From an uncultured Verrucomicrobiales bacterium (GTDB lineage: Bacteria; Verrucomicrobiota; Verrucomicrobiia; Verrucomicrobiales; DEV007): a DNA stretch of 34,282 bases. Shown piece after piece: positions 1 to 8,014 of the stretch; the stretch's first letter is position 1; each line of letters begins with the position of its first letter. The DNA lies in assembly GCA_938082635.1 (NCBI GenBank), contig CALLLI010000184.1, forward strand, positions 1 to 34,282, read 5' to 3'. The notes under the pieces were generated by a model that made no database searches, was not told the DNA's origin, and saw only the letters and a program-made list of their open reading frames with translations. The position numbers were made by a program, and so were the translations under genes.

Positions 1-97
1 CACCGTGTTACTTCAGGGATGATTGAGGGGTTTAACAATCTTGTTTCGAGAGTTGTTCACCGAGCCTGCGGAATCACTAATCTCAAGTATGCCTGGC

Positions 98-1268
98 TCA
101 AATTCCGGCAGCAATCCATCCAGCAAACTTGACGGAGGGCCCAAAGTTTCCCGTGGGAGAGAAGGCAAACTCTTGAGGTGCACTGTGTTGACGGTGGGCA
201 ACCCTGTCTTTGGCAGGTCTCCATGTTTCCGTGCTGTAACGAAAGAGGCCTCCACTATCACTGGAGCACAATTCAGAACCATCTGAGGCGCAGGCGAGCC
301 CGCTGGCACCGAAGTCAAACAGGTGCTTCTCGTCACCAGTGGCGAGCCCATAAACTGCCACGGACGCCCGTCTTACAACAGCCACGTCCTTCCCACCTGG
401 CAAGAACGCGACCTGCCCCTGACCATAGCCAACCACTCGCCCAAAGTCCTCAGTCATGACCCTGGTACCAGATTGGAAGTAGTGTAAAGAAATGAACGCT
501 CCGTCTGGACTCGTTCGAATGTCCATGAGCGCGTCCTTCCGGTACTCGAACGGCACCTTGATCTCTTCCCACGTGCTGGCGTCTAACCGCTGAAGCCGTT
601 CTCCTCCCATGCCGTTTCTTTCTTTGAAGAAAACGTACGCTCTTTGGTGGCAAAGAAGACGGACGTCTTGGAGGCGGCCAAGCCCTCCATACCACCAATC
701 AATCCCGTACCCGCCTTGCGCGGATGAGAAATCTTGTGCTCCTTCAGAACCTCTCCTGTTGCACGATCGACCTTGTACAGCGTGTATGTGATCTCATTAG
801 GTGGTCGTCCCACGGACCCAGCCGCCAACCACGAGCCTCCTGGCAGAAACGCTATGTCGTACGCCTTCACCTCGGTCTCCCACACAAGCTCGCCTGCGGG
901 AAAAGTGTAGAGCTTTAGAAAGGACGTCTTCGTTGCCTTCTCGTAGGTAGACACTTCCAGGTGTTTCCCATCGTCAGACAAAGTAGATGGCCCAGATCGA
1001 AAAGCTTCGTGTCGAAGCAGTGCCTTCGGCTCCCACAAGCTGTAGTTCCACTCCTGCGAATCATGCCGCTGAATGATCAGATCTTCAGACGACCACCACA
1101 ACCGACTGGGATTGTCCAATTACCCGGCGTCGGATCGCCGAGAGCGCTAATCAGCGCCGGATGTTTGAGAGGCTCAGTAGGAACCCTCTCTAAACCACCC
1201 TCACCAACAACACTTTGTAAACAGCTCAACCATGCTTCACAAATCGCGCACTTTCCCATACCGATCAC
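98..1268 (-). pseudogene. Decayed WD40/beta-propeller-like gene with several frame breaks
   Basis: Three minus-strand reading frames line up end to end as one broken gene. The segment 1268-1077 ends in a run reading ALGDPTPGN. The next, 1119-583, begins at a TTG reading LDNPSRLWW, and the third is 610-98. The middle and last segments carry beta-propeller-like repeats such as FLPGGSWLA, TSPDGAFIS and FLPGGKDVAVV, with W and D residues spaced as in WD40-type blades. The break near 600-640 lies beside an A-rich tract (AAAGAAAGAAA on the coding strand) and needs a one-base shift. The other break is near 1115. The frame 351-13 may continue the 3' end through a further shift near 130-150. No export signal is visible in the surviving 5' part. 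Sequencing error in a draft genome could also explain the breaks. The family assignment is tentative. Confidence 0.5.
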
Positions 1269-1290
1269 ACTATAAAAGGCCGAAAGTAGC

Positions 1291-2529
1291 CTACAAGCCT
1301 AACGCCTGCATGCGCTTACAGACCTCTTCAACATTCGCACGGCTATTGAAGGCCGAGATCCGGAAGAAACCTTCGCCCGCAGAGCCAAAGCCAGAGCCTG
1401 GCGTGATCACCACATTGGCTTCGTTTAGCATCTTATCAAACATGCCCCAGCTATCGATTCCCTTAGGACAACCGACCCAGATGTAGGGCGCATTCACGCC
1501 GCCAAAGACGGTCAGGCCCATTTCTTGGCAGGCGTCAGAAAGAAGTTTCGCATTGCCCATGTAATGGCTGATGAGTTCGTCCACCTCAGCTTTACCCTCT
1601 TCAGAGAAGAGCGCTTCGGCACCACGCTGGACGGGATAGCTAACACTATTGAACTTTGTACACATCCGCCGATTCCACAGCGGGTGCAAGGCTTGGCTTT
1701 CGCCGGTTGGCGTCGTTCCTTTGAGAGCCTTGGGCACGACAGTGAACGCACACCGCACGCCGGTGAAACCACCATTCTTCGAGAAGCTGCGGAATTCTAC
1801 TGCACAGGTCTCAGCACCAGGGATCTCATAGATCGAGTGCGGGACTTCAGAATCACTGATAAAGGCTTCGTAGGCCGCATCGTAGAGAATGATGGCATTG
1901 CGAGCCTTCGCGTATTCAACCCAAGCCGTCAGCTGCTCCCGGGTTGCCGCTGCACCTGTCGGATTGTTAGGATAACATAGATAAATGATATCCACATCCT
2001 CTTCAGGAATGGCGGGAACAAAGTTGTTCTCGGCGGTGCACGGTAGGTAGACGAGACCATCGTAGGCACCATTCTCGTCCGCTTCACCCGTATTGCCGAT
2101 CATGACATTGGTGTCAACATAGACGGGATAGACGGGATCGGTGATCGCAATGCGGTTACCCGGTCCCAAGATATCTAAGAAATTGCCAGTGTCGCACTTC
2201 GAACCATCGGAAACAAAGATCTCATCGTCGTCGATGGTGATTCCCCTGCTACGATAGCAATTCTCAGCAATCGCTTCTCTCAAGAAGTCGTATCCTTGCT
2301 CCGGTCCATAACCACGAAAAGTCTCACGTTCTCCCAGCTCATCGATGGCTGCGTGCATGGCCTTGCGCACAGCATTAGGCAAAGCCTCGGTCACATCGCC
2401 GATCCCACAGCGAATGAGTTTTTTAGCAGCGTCGGGCTGAGCTTCAGTGAATGAAAACACGCGACGGCCAATCTCAGGAAAGAGATAACCGGCCTTAAGT
2501 TTCAGGTAATTGTCGTTGATCCGAGCCAT
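1291..2529 (-). CDS. dapL: LL-diaminopimelate aminotransferase (DapL)
   Basis: This 412-residue protein is a class I/II PLP-dependent aminotransferase of the DapL type. DapL converts tetrahydrodipicolinate directly to LL-2,6-diaminopimelate with glutamate as amino donor, feeding lysine and peptidoglycan synthesis in the cytoplasm. The N-terminus [20 protein letters not shown] and the segment IGDVTEALP are typical of the family. YPNNPTGA lies at 186-193, the PLP-contacting YDAAYEAF at 216-223, and the PLP lysine is K251 in [13 protein letters not shown]. The length matches the usual 405-412 residues. It stands alone, with no other dap gene next to it, and the decayed WD40-like gene lies just downstream. 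The start at 2529 gives the expected family N-terminus. The dapL pathway is common in Verrucomicrobiota and Chlamydiae. Confidence 0.95.
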   Translation of the reverse strand: MARINDNYLKLKAGYLFPEIGRRVFSFTEAQPDAAKKLIRCGIGDVTEALPNAVRKAMHAAIDELGERETFRGYGPEQGYDFLREAIAENCYRSRGITIDDDEIFVSDGSKCDTGNFLDILGPGNRIAITDPVYPVYVDTNVMIGNTGEADENGAYDGLVYLPCTAENNFVPAIPEEDVDIIYLCYPNNPTGAAATREQLTAWVEYAKARNAIILYDAAYEAFISDSEVPHSIYEIPGAETCAVEFRSFSKNGGFTGVRCAFTVVPKALKGTTPTGESQALHPLWNRRMCTKFNSVSYPVQRGAEALFSEEGKAEVDELISHYMGNAKLLSDACQEMGLTVFGGVNAPYIWVGCPKGIDSWGMFDKMLNEANVVITPGSGFGSAGEGFFRISAFNSRANVEEVCKRMQALGL

Positions 2530-2651
2530 GATAAAAATGGGTTGACGCGAGCCTACGCATGATCATGGATTCGCCAAGCGCGAGATGCGGCAAGTTGATC
2601 GATGCCGCTGATTCCAACGACAAGAGTTTCGAAAGAACACCTGTGTATACA

Positions 2652-2683
2652 AAACGGCCTACTTCCGAAGAAGCAGGCCGTTT
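2652..2683 (-). terminator. Hairpin terminator of the PEP-CTERM gene
   Basis: A 9-bp perfect stem (AAACGGCCT with AGGCCGTTT) continues past one mismatch into a 4-bp CTTC/GAAG stem closed by CGAA. On the minus strand it starts 25 bases after the PEP-CTERM stop and is followed by TTTTG. This fits a Rho-independent terminator with a short U tract. On the plus strand only short T runs follow. Confidence 0.75.
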
Positions 2684-2708
2684 CAAAAGTCTATTCCCGC
2701 TATCGGGA

Positions 2709-3368
2709 CTAGCGACGGCGGCGGAATGCGAGGCCAGCAAGGCCAAGAAGACCAAGCAAAGCACTAGATGGCTCAGGAATTGGGCTATCACTCACGGTAA
2801 AGGCGAAGTAACCATTACCGGAGGTAATGGTTAAGCTGCCATCAGCTTGCTCTATATTAGAGGCTGCCGTAACCGTAATCAGACCATTTTCGTCAGGAGT
2901 CAAAGGACCCACGTTAAAAACATTATTCGTGTTGGCGAAACTATTATTAATGCCGCCGTTGAAACCAGGCTCAAAAACCGAACCCTCGCTAGAAACAATT
3001 GTCACCCCTTCATTACCGCCAAGGGGATTGTCGTCTAGATCGAAAAGACCGATATAGACAGAACCAGCATCAATAGTATCAGAAAAATCGAGAGTTACCA
3101 CATCCCCTGGACCGACAGCGAGGTGACCATCTGGGAAGCCTGATTCAGGCAAAGACATGCCACCTGTGTCTTCCGAAAAACCACTGTTCTCCGAGGTGAC
3201 AGGGTCTTGACCCAACACGTAGGAAATCTCGAGACCAGCGATACCAGCCGCAGCCGTATAGCCCATGGCTAGCGTTCCGCCGAGGCTCGTTAGATCAAGC
3301 GTCGCTGCACTGCTGGTGCCCATGGCGAGGCCAGCGGCGGCAAGGATAAGGGTAAGTTGATGTTTCAT
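2709..3368 (-). CDS. PEP-CTERM sorting-signal protein, secreted
   Basis: I place the start at 3368, giving 219 residues, because MKHQLTLILAAAGLAMGTSSAA is a clean signal peptide (basic start, hydrophobic core, small residues before the cut). An in-frame start 11 codons upstream (3401) would put hydrophilic residues ahead of it. The C-terminus has the tripartite PEP-CTERM signal: PIPEPS, a hydrophobic helix of about 16 residues rich in L, G and A, then RRRR. Such proteins are recognised by exosortase and placed in the envelope or extracellular matrix. The middle is rich in G, S, N and T and looks like a beta-sandwich passenger domain of unknown function. A promoter lies in the end of the upstream gene and a terminator follows the stop, so it is probably transcribed alone. 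No exosortase gene is in the window. Confidence 0.85.
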   Translation of the reverse strand: MKHQLTLILAAAGLAMGTSSAATLDLTSLGGTLAMGYTAAAGIAGLEISYVLGQDPVTSENSGFSEDTGGMSLPESGFPDGHLAVGPGDVVTLDFSDTIDAGSVYIGLFDLDDNPLGGNEGVTIVSSEGSVFEPGFNGGINNSFANTNNVFNVGPLTPDENGLITVTAASNIEQADGSLTITSGNGYFAFTVSDSPIPEPSSALLGLLGLAGLAFRRRR

Positions 3369-3431
3369 AAGATGAGTAACCTGACTCAAACGTGCAGACA
3401 AGTGGGCTACCCGTCAACGATAAATTCCTCG

Positions 3432-3460
3432 ATTATAGTGCTAAGTGCCAGGAATGGGAA
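3432..3460 (-). promoter_or_regulatory. Sigma-70-like promoter of the PEP-CTERM gene
   Basis: On the minus strand, TTCCCA (3460-3455) and a perfect TATAAT (3437-3432) are 17 bases apart. The predicted transcript start is near 3425, about 57 bases before the ATG at 3368. The -35 box falls inside the last codons of the upstream 606-residue gene. Only the spacing and box match support it. Confidence 0.5.
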
Positions 3461-5261
3461 CCTCAGTGCCCATCTCCATTCGGGTTTCGCCAATAATCCA
3501 ATTCGCCGAGAGAAATCTCACGATCTCCAGCCGCGGAAGAAACCCAGCCCCTCGCAACTGCGGAAACTCCACTTCCACCGTCATCGGAGTCCAGAAATCC
3601 GGAAGTGGCCGCCATAGCTCAGGCTTGATAAAGTTCTTAACGCCAAAGAGATCCGTATCGTCTAACTCAGGATCCGGCAAATCTCGAATCGCCTGCATGG
3701 CTTTGAGCGTCGCCTTCGGATCGTCGCTAACGGCCGCCATCTTCTGAAATCTGGGACTGCGACGACCTGATCCAGCGCCCCCACCACCGCGACGCTCTCT
3801 AGACAGGTCGAGAACACCTTGCAGCTCTCTACCATCATGGGAGCCTCGTTGGATATAGCCGTAGGCTTCCTCCTCCCGTTTCCGACTATACAACTTTAAC
3901 CCAAGATATTTCTTCGAATCCTCAAAGGGGGCTCCGTAGTCGTCCGCCACAGCATATACCCGGAAGACCCCACGGCTTCCTGGCTTCTTGGCCTTGAGGA
4001 AAGCAGCCCACCCCACATCTGCATAGTCCACCAGCACTTCCCAATCGACCACAAAGTATGGCGCTTCTGAACGTATGCGCACCGCAGGCATAAGCTTCAT
4101 CGTGTCATCCGGAAGTCGGCACCGGATGAGAAAGCCCTCTCCCCCTTCCAAGCCGTTGTATGTCTGATCGAGTACCTCAACCCCTGAAATCGCAGCGCCT
4201 TCTCCTGGATGACTTTGATAATAACGCTCCATGCGAGGACGCGCCTTGTCCGGCTGACGCACGAACTCCAATTTCGCCTCCCAACTGCCCGCCGCGAAGT
4301 ACGACTGCACAACTTCCCGGGCCTCGATGAGTCCCAGAGCTCGCAAATTGGGGGCGTCTGACCGAGCCTGCTCCTCTTCGCCGTCCTTGGCGTCGCGCAT
4401 GCTCTTGTAGGCAGTCCGCACTCCCATGACGATCAGGAGGCCCGCAATGGATACCAAAGCGGCTTGGACCAGGTAGATCGGGAGGTTGAATCGACGCTCT
4501 GGTACACCGCGGCCATCTTCATCCAGTCCCCCACCTTGATCCCAAACCTCATCCTGCTCGCGTTCTTTCTTCGCAAGAATTGCAACGGCCTCAAGACGCC
4601 GTTGCCGTCGATCCATCACTAGATCTGAATGCTCGCGATTCGGGGCAAACATCGCGTCAGGCAACGGATTCTCCAAATCGAGTTCATCCATGCTTCGCTG
4701 CATGAGCTCCTCTGAATCAACCTTTTCTCCCCCGTGGCTTTCCTGACTAGCCTTCCGCTGCTTAGCGATCTCGGCCCTTTCTTCAGCGCGAGCACGCGCC
4801 TTCTCCTCTCGAGTCAGCCGTTTCTGCTCGCGCTTCGAAATGCGCGGCACTTTCTCCTTCGCCGGTTTCTCCGACTCTACTTTGGCCACCCTTTTCTGTG
4901 GCACTCTGTCCGGATTAGGCTTAGGATTCAAATCGAAAACGACCCGAGCATCGGGAATCGCATCAGATTCTTCCTCCCCTAACTCCTCGAGAGCTTCGGG
5001 TACCTCTCGAGGAGCAACCCGGCGGGAAGCCAAGCGCGTTCGGTTCCCAATATCCTCCAAATCCTCTAACGCAGGATCGAGTGGCTCTATGTCCTCCTCA
5101 GGCTCTTCGAAATCTGACAGAGAAGATTCCAACGTCTCCATCTCCTCTTTGAGCCCCGCCAGAACGGAGCGCAAATCCTCGATACTTTCCGGGGACGCCT
5201 CGGGGTCAGGGGAGTCAGGGGAGTCAGGGGAGTCAGATTTGATCGACATGAATTTGGGCAT
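3441..5261 (-). CDS. Unrecognised single-pass membrane protein with long charged N-terminal region
   Basis: I do not recognise a named family for this 606-residue protein. Residues 1-110 are very acidic and begin with repeated SPD units. Residues 120-240 are rich in K, R and E and likely form a coiled coil (EQKRLTREEKARARAEERAE). One transmembrane helix lies near 261-280 (PIYLVQAALVSIAGLLIVMG). The C-terminal part, about 290-606, starts with EAREVVQSYFAAGSWEAKLEFVRQ followed by MERYYQSHP. This resembles a domain I have seen in uncharacterised verrucomicrobial membrane proteins; that is recollection, not a search. With the basic segment on the inside, the N-terminal region would be cytoplasmic and the C-terminal domain periplasmic. 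The gene is divergent from the ankyrin/L,D-transpeptidase gene. An in-frame ATG at 5249 is an alternative start. Confidence 0.75.
   Translation of the reverse strand: MPKFMSIKSDSPDSPDSPDPEASPESIEDLRSVLAGLKEEMETLESSLSDFEEPEEDIEPLDPALEDLEDIGNRTRLASRRVAPREVPEALEELGEEESDAIPDARVVFDLNPKPNPDRVPQKRVAKVESEKPAKEKVPRISKREQKRLTREEKARARAEERAEIAKQRKASQESHGGEKVDSEELMQRSMDELDLENPLPDAMFAPNREHSDLVMDRRQRRLEAVAILAKKEREQDEVWDQGGGLDEDGRGVPERRFNLPIYLVQAALVSIAGLLIVMGVRTAYKSMRDAKDGEEEQARSDAPNLRALGLIEAREVVQSYFAAGSWEAKLEFVRQPDKARPRMERYYQSHPGEGAAISGVEVLDQTYNGLEGGEGFLIRCRLPDDTMKLMPAVRIRSEAPYFVVDWEVLVDYADVGWAAFLKAKKPGSRGVFRVYAVADDYGAPFEDSKKYLGLKLYSRKREEEAYGYIQRGSHDGRELQGVLDLSRERRGGGGAGSGRRSPRFQKMAAVSDDPKATLKAMQAIRDLPDPELDDTDLFGVKNFIKPELWRPLPDFWTPMTVEVEFPQLRGAGFLPRLEIVRFLSANWIIGETRMEMGTEVPIPGT
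5202..5236. repeat. In-frame 9-bp tandem repeat
   Basis: Three perfect copies of GGGGAGTCA (5209-5217, 5218-5226, 5227-5235) follow a shorter imperfect unit, GGGGTCA. They lie at the 5' end of the minus-strand membrane-protein gene and encode SPD triplets. Because the unit is 9 bases, copy-number change would alter protein length without breaking the frame. Confidence 0.85.
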
Positions 5262-5286
5262 TCGAGACGAGTCTCCACCGTCTCAC

Positions 5287-5339
5287 GATGTTAGAAATAA
5301 ACGTGAGTTTGCTAATGTCACGCCGCAAGTTCTAACATC
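5287..5339. promoter_or_regulatory. Inverted repeat between divergent genes, possible operator
   Basis: GATGTTAGAA (5287-5296) and its exact reverse complement TTCTAACATC (5330-5339) are separated by 33 bases. The centres are 43 bp apart, roughly four helical turns. The pair lies between the minus-strand gene starting at 5261 and the plus-strand gene starting at 5465. It could be a paired regulator site. No regulator gene is adjacent, so the role is inference. Confidence 0.35.
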
Positions 5340-5381
5340 TGATTCCGGATCGTCTCCGAACACATTTGTTTGGGGCTACCC

Positions 5382-5409
5382 TTGAATCTCCAGAGATCCA
5401 GCTTATAAA
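5382..5409 (+). promoter_or_regulatory. Sigma-70-like promoter of the ankyrin/L,D-transpeptidase gene
   Basis: TTGAAT (5382-5387) and TATAAA (5404-5409) are 16 bases apart. Transcription would start near 5416, downstream of the in-frame ATG at 5366. This supports the GTG start at 5465, which has its own ribosome-binding site. Confidence 0.45.
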
Positions 5410-5464
5410 AAATTATAGTACACTCAGACAGTATAGCCCCGAAGTAACTGGTGAGGATTTACCC

Positions 5465-7303
5465 GTGTCAGACCAAGAGAAACAGCCCAAGAAACTCTAT
5501 TACTTCGCCTTCTGGATCGCAGGCCTGCTGATCCCACTTGGTGCGATAATACTGTGGGACAGCATGCCCCGCTACAAAGCGATGCGTCAGCTCAGGGCTG
5601 CGGGGATCGAGCAATTGCCCGCCAGCGTCCACCACGCGATCGAGAAGAAGGACCTTGAAACGGTCACCCTCCTTCATACCGCTCGAGTACCGCTCAATGA
5701 ACTGAATGACAGCGGCACGACGCCACTCATCGCCTCCATTGTTCAGAAAGAGCAAGACATCACTAACTTTCTCACCGACCAGCCAGACGTCGATTGTGAC
5801 CGTGCTGATGAGCACGGCGTTCCCCCGCTCGCTCATGCGATTCAATTAGGTAATCTTGATGTCGTCAAGAAGTTACTCCCGCGGGTTCAGAATCCCAACG
5901 TCTTCCTCAAGCAAGGCGAGGGAGAGAAAGAAATTCACGCTGTGCTCAAAGCGACACAAGAGCGAGATGGCACACTGCTAAAACTTCTCCTAACTCATCC
6001 CAAAATCGATGTGGATGTCCGCGATGAAACGGGCCGCACGCCCTTACACTACACCATCCACCAGGAAGATCTCACCGTCATGCAAGCCCTGCTCTCAGGG
6101 AAGACCAAGCCCGACCCGAATATCACCAGCGAAGAAGATGGCGAAACGCCACTCGACTTCGCTATTAAAAACAGCCGCACGAAGTCCGCTCAGCTTCTGC
6201 TAGAGCACGGTGCGAAGATCGATATCCAGCAGCACGCCCCCTATCTCCTGACAGCCATTGAGCAAAGTGATACAGAAACCGTCCGCCATCTCTTGGCCCA
6301 CGGTGTCAGCGCCAACGCCAAGCATCCTCAGTCTGGAATCACCCTGCTCAATCACGCCATGGATCTCTCGGAGACGGGTTGTGTTATTGAACTCCTCGAA
6401 GCCGGAGCCCATCCGACTGGAACCCTACGCCGAGCGATTCAATGTGGGCACGGTACCAGCGCCCAAATCATCACCACTCATTACCACGACCACGACAAAG
6501 AATGGGCAGACACCGAAGGCTTGCTAGAACTCGCCATATTCAGTGGTAGCCCAGAGTGCGTCGCTCTCCTTCTTGATCAGGGCACAGACCCCAACGAGTT
6601 CACTTCCATCGAGCAGCGTGTGCTAGCTCTCGCCATTGCAGCTCAGCAAGATCGCGTGGCCAAACGTCTTTTAGAGCTCGGTGCCGATCCAAATCTGCGC
6701 CTTCAAGATCCGCCTAGCAAAGCCTTCCTCGGTTACTTTGAGGGTGACTCGAAGACCACCTACTATCTCAAGCGCGATCGTAATCTCACTTACCTCATGC
6801 TGGCAACTCTAACAGAACAGCAGGAAACTGTGGCCCACCTCATCGCTTATGGGGCAGCGCGCAACGCTTACTCCGCCCGCCATCGTCGCTATGCCGTCGC
6901 TTTCGCTGCCGAGCGCCACAATGTGCCAATCATGCAGATGGTCCTAGGACGAGAACCCAATGACAAGTCTCGCACGGTCACCGTGTCTCTGAAGAGCCAG
7001 CGAGCCACGCTTTACCAGGACGGCAAAGCAGTCAGCTCATCCAAAGTCTCTTCTGGCAAGCGCGGAAACCGCACACCTAAGGGAACGTTCGTCATCACGA
7101 ACAAGCACCGGCACCACAACTCATCCATTTATGGCTCTGCCATGCCTTACTTCATGCGTCTAAGCTGCGGCGACTTCGGCCTGCACTATTCGGCCAGTGT
7201 GCCTAGCTACCCCGCCTCTCATGGCTGTGTTCGCATGCCCTGGTCCAATGTGAAGCACTTCTACAGTGTCCTCCAAGTAGGTGACATCGTCACCATCGAG
7301 TGA
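5465..7303 (+). CDS. Membrane-anchored ankyrin-repeat protein with C-terminal L,D-transpeptidase (YkuD) domain
   Basis: I choose the GTG at 5465 (612 residues) because GGTGAGG lies 8 bases upstream and a promoter precedes it. The ATG at 5366 would add 33 residues from upstream of that promoter. Residues 11-31 form one transmembrane helix after a lysine-containing start, so the rest should be periplasmic. About 50-495 is a long run of degenerate ankyrin repeats (GTTPLIASI, GRTPLHYTIH, GETPLDFAI, LLELGADPN). Residues 502-612 are an L,D-transpeptidase domain with RTPKGTF, H574 in LHYS, and the catalytic motif SHGCVR with H586, C588 and R590. YkuD enzymes form 3-3 crosslinks in peptidoglycan or attach proteins to it through the active cysteine. 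The ankyrin run may bind a partner or position the enzyme. The small gene downstream is convergent, only 8 bases away. Confidence 0.9.
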   Translation: MSDQEKQPKKLYYFAFWIAGLLIPLGAIILWDSMPRYKAMRQLRAAGIEQLPASVHHAIEKKDLETVTLLHTARVPLNELNDSGTTPLIASIVQKEQDITNFLTDQPDVDCDRADEHGVPPLAHAIQLGNLDVVKKLLPRVQNPNVFLKQGEGEKEIHAVLKATQERDGTLLKLLLTHPKIDVDVRDETGRTPLHYTIHQEDLTVMQALLSGKTKPDPNITSEEDGETPLDFAIKNSRTKSAQLLLEHGAKIDIQQHAPYLLTAIEQSDTETVRHLLAHGVSANAKHPQSGITLLNHAMDLSETGCVIELLEAGAHPTGTLRRAIQCGHGTSAQIITTHYHDHDKEWADTEGLLELAIFSGSPECVALLLDQGTDPNEFTSIEQRVLALAIAAQQDRVAKRLLELGADPNLRLQDPPSKAFLGYFEGDSKTTYYLKRDRNLTYLMLATLTEQQETVAHLIAYGAARNAYSARHRRYAVAFAAERHNVPIMQMVLGREPNDKSRTVTVSLKSQRATLYQDGKAVSSSKVSSGKRGNRTPKGTFVITNKHRHHNSSIYGSAMPYFMRLSCGDFGLHYSASVPSYPASHGCVRMPWSNVKHFYSVLQVGDIVTIE

Positions 7304-7311
7304 GCTCTAGT

Positions 7312-7887
7312 CTAGAAGATCCGACGGATTTCCTGAACGGCCTGACGAATGGGACGGTCTCTCCGATAACGACGCTCGTCGTAACCACGCCCGCGACGAC
7401 CATAGTCAGCGTCACGGCGCTTCTCGCTGTAGCGCGCCCTCGGCGCACGATAGCTTTCTCCACAAAGCCCAGTCAACGAGTGCAACATCGAACTGACCTG
7501 ACTAATACCGTGGACAGTCCCCCGAGAGACGCGTATGCGCCGAGCCAGGTCAGCCGCCTTGTGAGCATTCGAATCGGTGATCCCGACTGCCTTTGCGAGG
7601 TAAGCATAGCTCTTGCCGCGCTTGTAATACTTCACCAGGTTGTCGCCCTGATTCTCCAATGTCGCAATGCGCTTAAACAACGCCGCATGCGCACCGTGTG
7701 GCTTCCAAAGGCCGCGATCTTGGAGCTCATGACGGAAAGAGGCGCTCAAAGACTCCGTCGCTCTCTCGATCTGCCAAATAGTGCGGGCTACACTGTCTCT
7801 GCGATGGTCCGCCGAGGCAACGTTGACCAATAGGCCCGCCGCGATAGCGAGCGTTGAAGCCGTTTTGAGGAAGTTTGATCTATTCAT
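7312..7887 (-). CDS. Small secreted protein of unknown function
   Basis: I do not recognise this 191-residue protein. It has a clear signal peptide of about 26 residues (NRSNFLKT, then ASTLAIAAGLLVNVASA), so it is exported. Residues 30-140 look alpha-helical, with regularly spaced basic and hydrophobic residues (IWQIERATESL, RIATLENQGDNLVKYY, AHKAADLARRIRV). The C-terminus is rich in R, Y and D (YGRRGRGYDERRYRRDR) and probably disordered; it could bind acidic polymers. The start is firm: AAAGGAGA lies about 8 bases upstream of the ATG. A lone cysteine lies near residue 142. It is convergent with the ankyrin/L,D-transpeptidase gene, 8 bases between the two stops. Confidence 0.75.
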   Translation of the reverse strand: MNRSNFLKTASTLAIAAGLLVNVASADHRRDSVARTIWQIERATESLSASFRHELQDRGLWKPHGAHAALFKRIATLENQGDNLVKYYKRGKSYAYLAKAVGITDSNAHKAADLARRIRVSRGTVHGISQVSSMLHSLTGLCGESYRAPRARYSEKRRDADYGRRGRGYDERRYRRDRPIRQAVQEIRRIF

Positions 7888-8014
7888 GGGTTAAGTCTCC
7901 TTTCACCGCAGTAGACGAAGCCCAAGTCTCTCCTATTCAGAGGCATTTAATGATTGCGTCGGGGGATGAACCGGTTTCCTTAGCGCCAATTTCCGCCCTC
8001 AGGGGCCTAAGACA

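Noticed and set aside
5366-5464. Upstream ATG start giving a 645-residue ankyrin/transpeptidase protein
   Set aside because: It lies upstream of the likely promoter and lacks a ribosome-binding site. The GTG at 5465 has GGTGAGG at the right distance and places the membrane helix near the N-terminus.
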